Source: Mycobacterium sp. D16Q14 (lineage in GTDB: Bacteria; Actinomycetota; Actinomycetes; Mycobacteriales; Mycobacteriaceae). Taken from it: a DNA stretch of 64,000 bases. Each line of letters begins with the position of its first letter. Positions within the stretch are counted from its first letter, which is position 1. Location: positions 1 to 64,000 of the forward strand of contig MAEX01000024.1 of assembly GCA_002013415.1 (NCBI GenBank), in the 5' to 3' direction. This document shows positions 60,420-64,000 of the stretch, in pieces. The translations under genes and the position numbers were made by a program. The notes beneath the pieces are model-generated. The model searched no databases, was not told the DNA's origin, and was given only the letters and a program-made list of their open reading frames with translations.

Positions 60420-61574
60420 TCATGAACCGGCTGCGATACTGCGCCCAATGATTTCTTTCATGATCTCGGTGGTTCCGCCGTATATGGTTTGAACCCGAGT
60501 ATCGAGATACGCACGGGCAACAGGATATTCGGTCATATAGCCATAGCCGCCGTGTAGTTGTAGGCATCGGTCCAGCACGCGTTTCTGGAGCTCACTCATG
60601 TACCACTTGCCCTTAGCCGCGTCGACAGGGGTGAGTTCACCTGCGTTATAAGCCAATACCGATCGATCGACGTAGGTCTGCGCGATATCAATTTCCGTGG
60701 ACATCTCGGCGAGTTCGAATCTGATGTGTTGTTTGTCTGTCAGCGGACCACCGAATGCTTTGCGCTGCTTGCAGTATTCCACGGTTGTATCGAATATCGC
60801 ACGCGTCGTTGCAATCGATTTGGCTGTCACCCCTAGGCGTTCGCGGGGGAGATGGCTCATTAGATACTGCAGTCCGCACCCTTCCTCGCCCAGTAGATTC
60901 GCATCGGGCACAGTGGCGTCACGGAAGTACAGTTCCGCGGTGTCTTGTGCAGGCAGCCCGATCTTGTCCAGCTTGCGGCCACGCTCGAAACCAGGGGTGT
61001 CACGTTCAACGACAAACAAGCTGAAGGCATGCGAACCGCCCTCCGGCTTGGTCCGCGCCGCGACCACGACGACGTCGGCCATGATCCCGCTGGAGATGAA
61101 GGTCTTCTGCCCATTGAGGATCCACGTATCTCCCGAGCGGCGCGCCGTTGTGCGGATACCGCGTAGGTCACTTCCGGCCTCTGGCTCAGTCATCGCGAGA
61201 GCTCCGATGAACTCGCCTGAGGCGAACCCCGGCAACCAGCGGTTCTTCTGCTCGTCGTTGGTCAGATCGAGCAAGTAATGCAGGACGAGGTCGTCTTGCA
61301 GGCTCAACGTCAGGCCGAACGACAGCGCATTGACGCGCGAGACCTCCTCGCATACCACCATGCGGTATCGATAGTCAGGCTCTCCTGCGCCGCCGTATTG
61401 CTCGCCAATCTGCAGGGCGTAGAGCCCCGCCTTGGCGGCGCGCGAGAAGACTGTTCGATCGATCCAGCGTTCCTGATCCCAACTGTGTTGATTCGGGACG
61501 ACCTCACGCGTCAGGAATTCTCTCACCGTCTCGCGGTATGCCTCATGGTCCGGCGTATACAGGGAGCGTTGCAT
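60420..61574 (-). CDS. Acyl-CoA dehydrogenase
   Basis: The 384-residue enzyme has a full acyl-CoA dehydrogenase layout: IGEQYGGAGEPDYRY, ALAMTEPEAGSDLRGI (about 125-140), QLHGGYGYMTEYPVARAYLD and the catalytic Glu in IYGGTTEIM near the C-terminus. It catalyses alpha-beta desaturation of an acyl-CoA. Its start lies three bases after the thiolase stop, so the two are co-transcribed. Confidence 0.9.
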   Translation of the reverse strand: MQRSLYTPDHEAYRETVREFLTREVVPNQHSWDQERWIDRTVFSRAAKAGLYALQIGEQYGGAGEPDYRYRMVVCEEVSRVNALSFGLTLSLQDDLVLHYLLDLTNDEQKNRWLPGFASGEFIGALAMTEPEAGSDLRGIRTTARRSGDTWILNGQKTFISSGIMADVVVVAARTKPEGGSHAFSLFVVERDTPGFERGRKLDKIGLPAQDTAELYFRDATVPDANLLGEEGCGLQYLMSHLPRERLGVTAKSIATTRAIFDTTVEYCKQRKAFGGPLTDKQHIRFELAEMSTEIDIAQTYVDRSVLAYNAGELTPVDAAKGKWYMSELQKRVLDRCLQLHGGYGYMTEYPVARAYLDTRVQTIYGGTTEIMKEIIGRSIAAGS

Positions 61575-61577
61575 CGC

Positions 61578-62729
61578 TCAAAGCCTTTCGATGATGGTGA
61601 CGTTGGCCTGCCCGCCACCTTCACACATGGTCTGCAAGCCGTATCGGCCTCCGGTGCGCTCCAATTCGTGCAGCAGGGAAGTCATCAGTCGGGCACCCGT
61701 GCATCCAATGGGGTGGCCGAGTGCGATAGCTCCGCCGTTCGGGTTGACCTTCGCCGGATCGGCCTTCAACTCGGCAAGCCAGGCAAGCACGACAGGAGCG
61801 AACGCCTCGTTGATCTCGACGACATCGATGTCGTCGATCGACATACCGGTGCGCTTGAGTGCGTGCTGTGTGGCGGGAATGGGGGCTGTCAGCAGCATGA
61901 CGGGATCTGCCCCGAGTGCAGACAAGTGATGAATCCGCGCACGCGGAGTCAGCCCGAACCTGTTGACGGCGTCTTCAGAGGCGATCAGGAGCGCCGCGGC
62001 CCCGTCCGAGATCTGACTCGCGACGGCGGCGGTAAGTACGCCGCCTTCAACGAGTGTGCGCAGGCCGGCCATCTTCTCCAGGGACGTGTCTGCTCGAGGT
62101 CCCTCGTCAACGCTGATTCCCGCGTACGGGGTGATTTCCTTTGTGAACCGTCCGTCGGCAATGGCGGCAAGAGCCCTCTGATGGCTGTCGAACGCGAAAC
62201 GTTCGTTTTGTTCACGGGTCAGATTCCACTGGCTGGCAATCAATTCCGCCCCGCGGAACTGAGAGATCTCCTGATCACCGTAGCGTTCGTGCCAGCCCTC
62301 GCACCCGGTCCAGGGGTCCGTCGAACCGTATGCTTCGCCAGCGCCGAAAGCGCACAGAATGGGGAATTGGCTCATCTTCTGCACACCACCCGCGACGATG
62401 AGATCGGCGGTACCGCTCATCACGGCCTGAGCGGCGAAGTGCACTGCTTGCTGGGCGGATCCGCATTGACGGTCAATGGTCACGCCGGGGACTGACTCGG
62501 GCAGGCCGGCCGCCAGGGCCGCAGTACGCGCGATATCGCCGGCCTGAGCCCCGATGTTGTCGAGGCAGCCAAGAATGACGTCATCGATGGCGGCCGGGTC
62601 AATGTCGTGGCGACCGACCACGGTCTTGATCACGTGCGCTGCCGTATCAGCCGGATGTCTGCCGGCGAGACCTCCGCCCCGTTTTCCGACCGGGGTACGG
62701 GTGGCGTCAACAATGTAAGCCTCAGTCAT
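61578..62729 (-). CDS. Thiolase (acetyl-CoA acetyltransferase type)
   Basis: The 383-residue thiolase has Cys89 (IDRQCGSAQQAV), NEAFAPV, the GHPIGCTG His and the second Cys in TMCEGGGQAN. It pairs with the acyl-CoA dehydrogenase for beta-oxidation. No ribosome site precedes the ATG; instead TAAATT lies six bases before it, so a leaderless transcript is likely. That promoter-like segment is inside the recurring AT-rich element. Confidence 0.9.
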   Translation of the reverse strand: MTEAYIVDATRTPVGKRGGGLAGRHPADTAAHVIKTVVGRHDIDPAAIDDVILGCLDNIGAQAGDIARTAALAAGLPESVPGVTIDRQCGSAQQAVHFAAQAVMSGTADLIVAGGVQKMSQFPILCAFGAGEAYGSTDPWTGCEGWHERYGDQEISQFRGAELIASQWNLTREQNERFAFDSHQRALAAIADGRFTKEITPYAGISVDEGPRADTSLEKMAGLRTLVEGGVLTAAVASQISDGAAALLIASEDAVNRFGLTPRARIHHLSALGADPVMLLTAPIPATQHALKRTGMSIDDIDVVEINEAFAPVVLAWLAELKADPAKVNPNGGAIALGHPIGCTGARLMTSLLHELERTGGRYGLQTMCEGGGQANVTIIERL

Positions 62730-62732
62730 GTA

Positions 62733-62758
62733 CTTAATTTAACATAGAATCAAAAATC
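62733..62758. promoter_or_regulatory. AT-rich recurring element and probable leaderless promoter of the thiolase gene
   Basis: CTTAATTTAACATAGAATCA followed by AAAATC is the reference copy of the recurring element. On the minus strand it contains TAAATT ending six bases before the ATG at 62729, a fitting -10 for a leaderless start. Confidence 0.5.
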
Positions 62759-62804
62759 TTCCCCGCGTATTGATGCCACACTGTGTGGAGCCTTGTTTGG
62801 TGCT

Positions 62805-63452
62805 CTACGTTGACTCGCGGCGCGACTTCGGGCGAGGCGAGCTCAGGCCGTGTCGGACGAAAACTTGTGCGTTAGAGACGATTGTGTCAATCGAACTGCG
62901 TCGGGGGTCCCACCACTCGGCGGTCCAGTTGAGCGCGCCCATGACGAGGGCTTGGGCCAGGGGCGCGTTGAGGTCGCTGCGGATCTGCCCCTCCGCTACA
63001 GCATCATTCATCAGCTGGCGCCAGATGCGAGTGTATGCGGCTTCTTCTTTCCGCTGCCGCGCTCGTAGGTGTTCCGGTATCTGGCCGGAGTTCCGGATTG
63101 AAGCTCTGGCGTAATCTGACAATTCCAGCTCATGGCGCAGATGTGACTGCACCGCGGCCATGATTCGGTCCATGGGTGACGTGCTTCGCGGGAGCGCTTT
63201 CAGCTCGTCTTGCAGGAATCGGCGTAGACCGCTGATGCCGCAGAACATGACTTCTTCGATGAGATCTTCGCGGGAGGGAAAGTAGTAATAGATCGCCGGC
63301 GCCTGCAACTCGGCGTATTCGGCAACGTCGGTCAGCCGTGTGCCCGCATATCCCTTGACGCTCAGGACGTGCGCTGCAGCATCGAGGATGCGCGACCTGG
63401 TGCGCTGCGCTTTGGTGTCGCTGAGTTCGGGTGGTGTGCGCTTCCTTGACAT
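62805..63452 (-). CDS. TetR family regulator (KstR2-like layout)
   Basis: The 215-residue protein has a TetR helix-turn-helix at about residues 22-66 (RLTDVAEYAELQAPAIYYYFPSREDLIEEV) and the AIYYYFPSREDL recognition block found in KstR2-type fatty-acid/steroid regulators. It lies 75 bases upstream of the thiolase gene on the same strand, with the AT-rich element in between. Control of the thiolase/dehydrogenase pair, and perhaps of every copy of the element, is plausible. It does not carry the site of KstR2 nearby. Confidence 0.85.
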   Translation of the reverse strand: MSRKRTPPELSDTKAQRTRSRILDAAAHVLSVKGYAGTRLTDVAEYAELQAPAIYYYFPSREDLIEEVMFCGISGLRRFLQDELKALPRSTSPMDRIMAAVQSHLRHELELSDYARASIRNSGQIPEHLRARQRKEEAAYTRIWRQLMNDAVAEGQIRSDLNAPLAQALVMGALNWTAEWWDPRRSSIDTIVSNAQVFVRHGLSSPRPKSRREST

Positions 63453-63550
63453 TGATTGATGATAGGAGTGGCAGAGCGTGCGGTGAGCAATGACACCAGA
63501 TCTGGAGGCGCAGACCGTGCTGGCGCCAGCATCCGTTGCGCTTCGCGGGT

Positions 63551-64000
63551 TCAGATGCCGCCTCGGGCTACCAGTTGGTCGGCGATGACATTGCGCTGTA
63601 TCTCATTGGTGCCCTCGCCGACGATCATGAGGGGTGCATCGCGGAAGTAGCGTTCGGCATCGAATTCTGTTGAATAGCCGTAGCCGCCATGGATGCGAAC
63701 CGCGTTCAGCGCGATGTCCATAGCAGCCTCGGAAGCGAACAATTTCGCCATTCCCGCCTCCATGTCGGCGCGCTCGCCGCTGTCGTACCGGTCAGCGGCA
63801 TACAGCGTGAGCTGGCGAGCGGCGGTCAGCTTGGTCGCCATATCCGCCAGATAGTGCCCGATAGCCTGGTGTCGCCAAATGGGCTTGCCAAAACTCTCGC
63901 GCTCCTGTGCATAGGCCAGCGCGTCATTGAGTGCTGCGGTCGCAACGCCCAGCGCGCGAGAAGCCACCTGGATACGACCGGTCTCCAGGCCCTTCATCAT
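63551..64000 (-). CDS. Acyl-CoA dehydrogenase, C-terminal part; gene continues past the window
   Basis: The visible 149 residues are the C-terminal helical domain: VASRALGVATAALNDALAYAQERESFGKPI, split across the FAD/substrate helices, then VRIHGGYGYSTEFDAERYFRDA and the catalytic-Glu segment VGEGTNEIQRN. In this clade the reading frame continues beyond 64000, so the N-terminus is missing. It is transcribed toward the TetR gene at 63452. It may share an operon with that regulator. Confidence 0.85.
   Translation of the reverse strand: MMKGLETGRIQVASRALGVATAALNDALAYAQERESFGKPIWRHQAIGHYLADMATKLTAARQLTLYAADRYDSGERADMEAGMAKLFASEAAMDIALNAVRIHGGYGYSTEFDAERYFRDAPLMIVGEGTNEIQRNVIADQLVARGGI

Noticed and set aside
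61278..62495. Plus-strand open frame of about 405 codons opposite the thiolase and acyl-CoA dehydrogenase
   Set aside because: Both minus-strand genes show complete catalytic motifs, and the plus frame has none.

Overview
The window is high-GC actinobacterial DNA. It most probably comes from a mycobacterium (Mycobacterium or Mycobacteroides). It holds a complete yrbE-mce operon with six Mce proteins and downstream Mce-associated proteins, many FadD/FadE/FadA/EchA-type genes, a P450 with a small 3Fe-4S ferredoxin and an FprB-like reductase, and at least five TetR regulators. Many genes are tightly coupled by ATGA or GTGA overlaps. Rhodococcus or Nocardia is a weaker alternative. I saw no rRNA, tRNA, CRISPR array or insertion sequence. 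All family names come from motif recognition without database searches.

Region 1 (1-18.4 kb) is the unusual part. Two CrtI-like FAD desaturases/oxidases, two multi-pass AveC-like membrane proteins, two DUF7064/CrtC-like proteins with an RDR(S/T)W motif, an APH-type kinase and four TetR regulators are interleaved. Among them lies a five-gene minus-strand operon (9529 down to 3177) that encodes a split ATP-dependent dikinase: one PPDK-like ATP-grasp/phosphohistidine protein without the PEP/pyruvate barrel, and two rifampin-phosphotransferase-like proteins without an ATP-grasp but with the catalytic-His swivel domain. A decayed copy of the DUF7064 and dikinase genes lies at 2330-3137. The region looks like a repeated module that modifies a lipid or terpenoid-like molecule; this role is inferred.

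Region 2 (18.4-29.9 kb) is a full Mce lipid importer: YrbEA, YrbEB, MceA-F, one Mce-associated membrane protein and four exported small proteins. Two tiny coupled reading frames may precede it.

Region 3 (30.1-59.7 kb) is a catabolic supercluster, mostly on the plus strand. It contains an epoxide-hydrolase-like protein, five SDRs, three crotonases plus a SnoaL-crotonase fusion, a Rieske oxygenase alpha/beta pair, two thiolases, a ketosynthase-like/DUF35 protein, three acyl-CoA synthetases, an MBL hydrolase, a MaoC hydratase, an acyl-CoA dehydrogenase, a third CrtI-like flavoprotein, a CitE-like lyase, an SCP2 protein, P450/ferredoxin/ferredoxin reductase, an aldehyde dehydrogenase and a CoA-transferase. 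Together with Mce this suggests import, oxygenation, CoA activation and beta-oxidation-like breakdown of a hydrophobic, possibly cyclic, substrate.

Region 4 (59.7-64 kb, minus strand) has a DUF4334-like remnant, an acyl-CoA dehydrogenase, a thiolase, a TetR regulator and a second acyl-CoA dehydrogenase that runs off the window. An AT-rich element of about 26 bp recurs in at least five intergenic regions across the window. A GTGA-N6-TCAC-type element precedes both AveC-like genes and one DUF7064-like gene. These elements may tie the scattered pieces into regulons.
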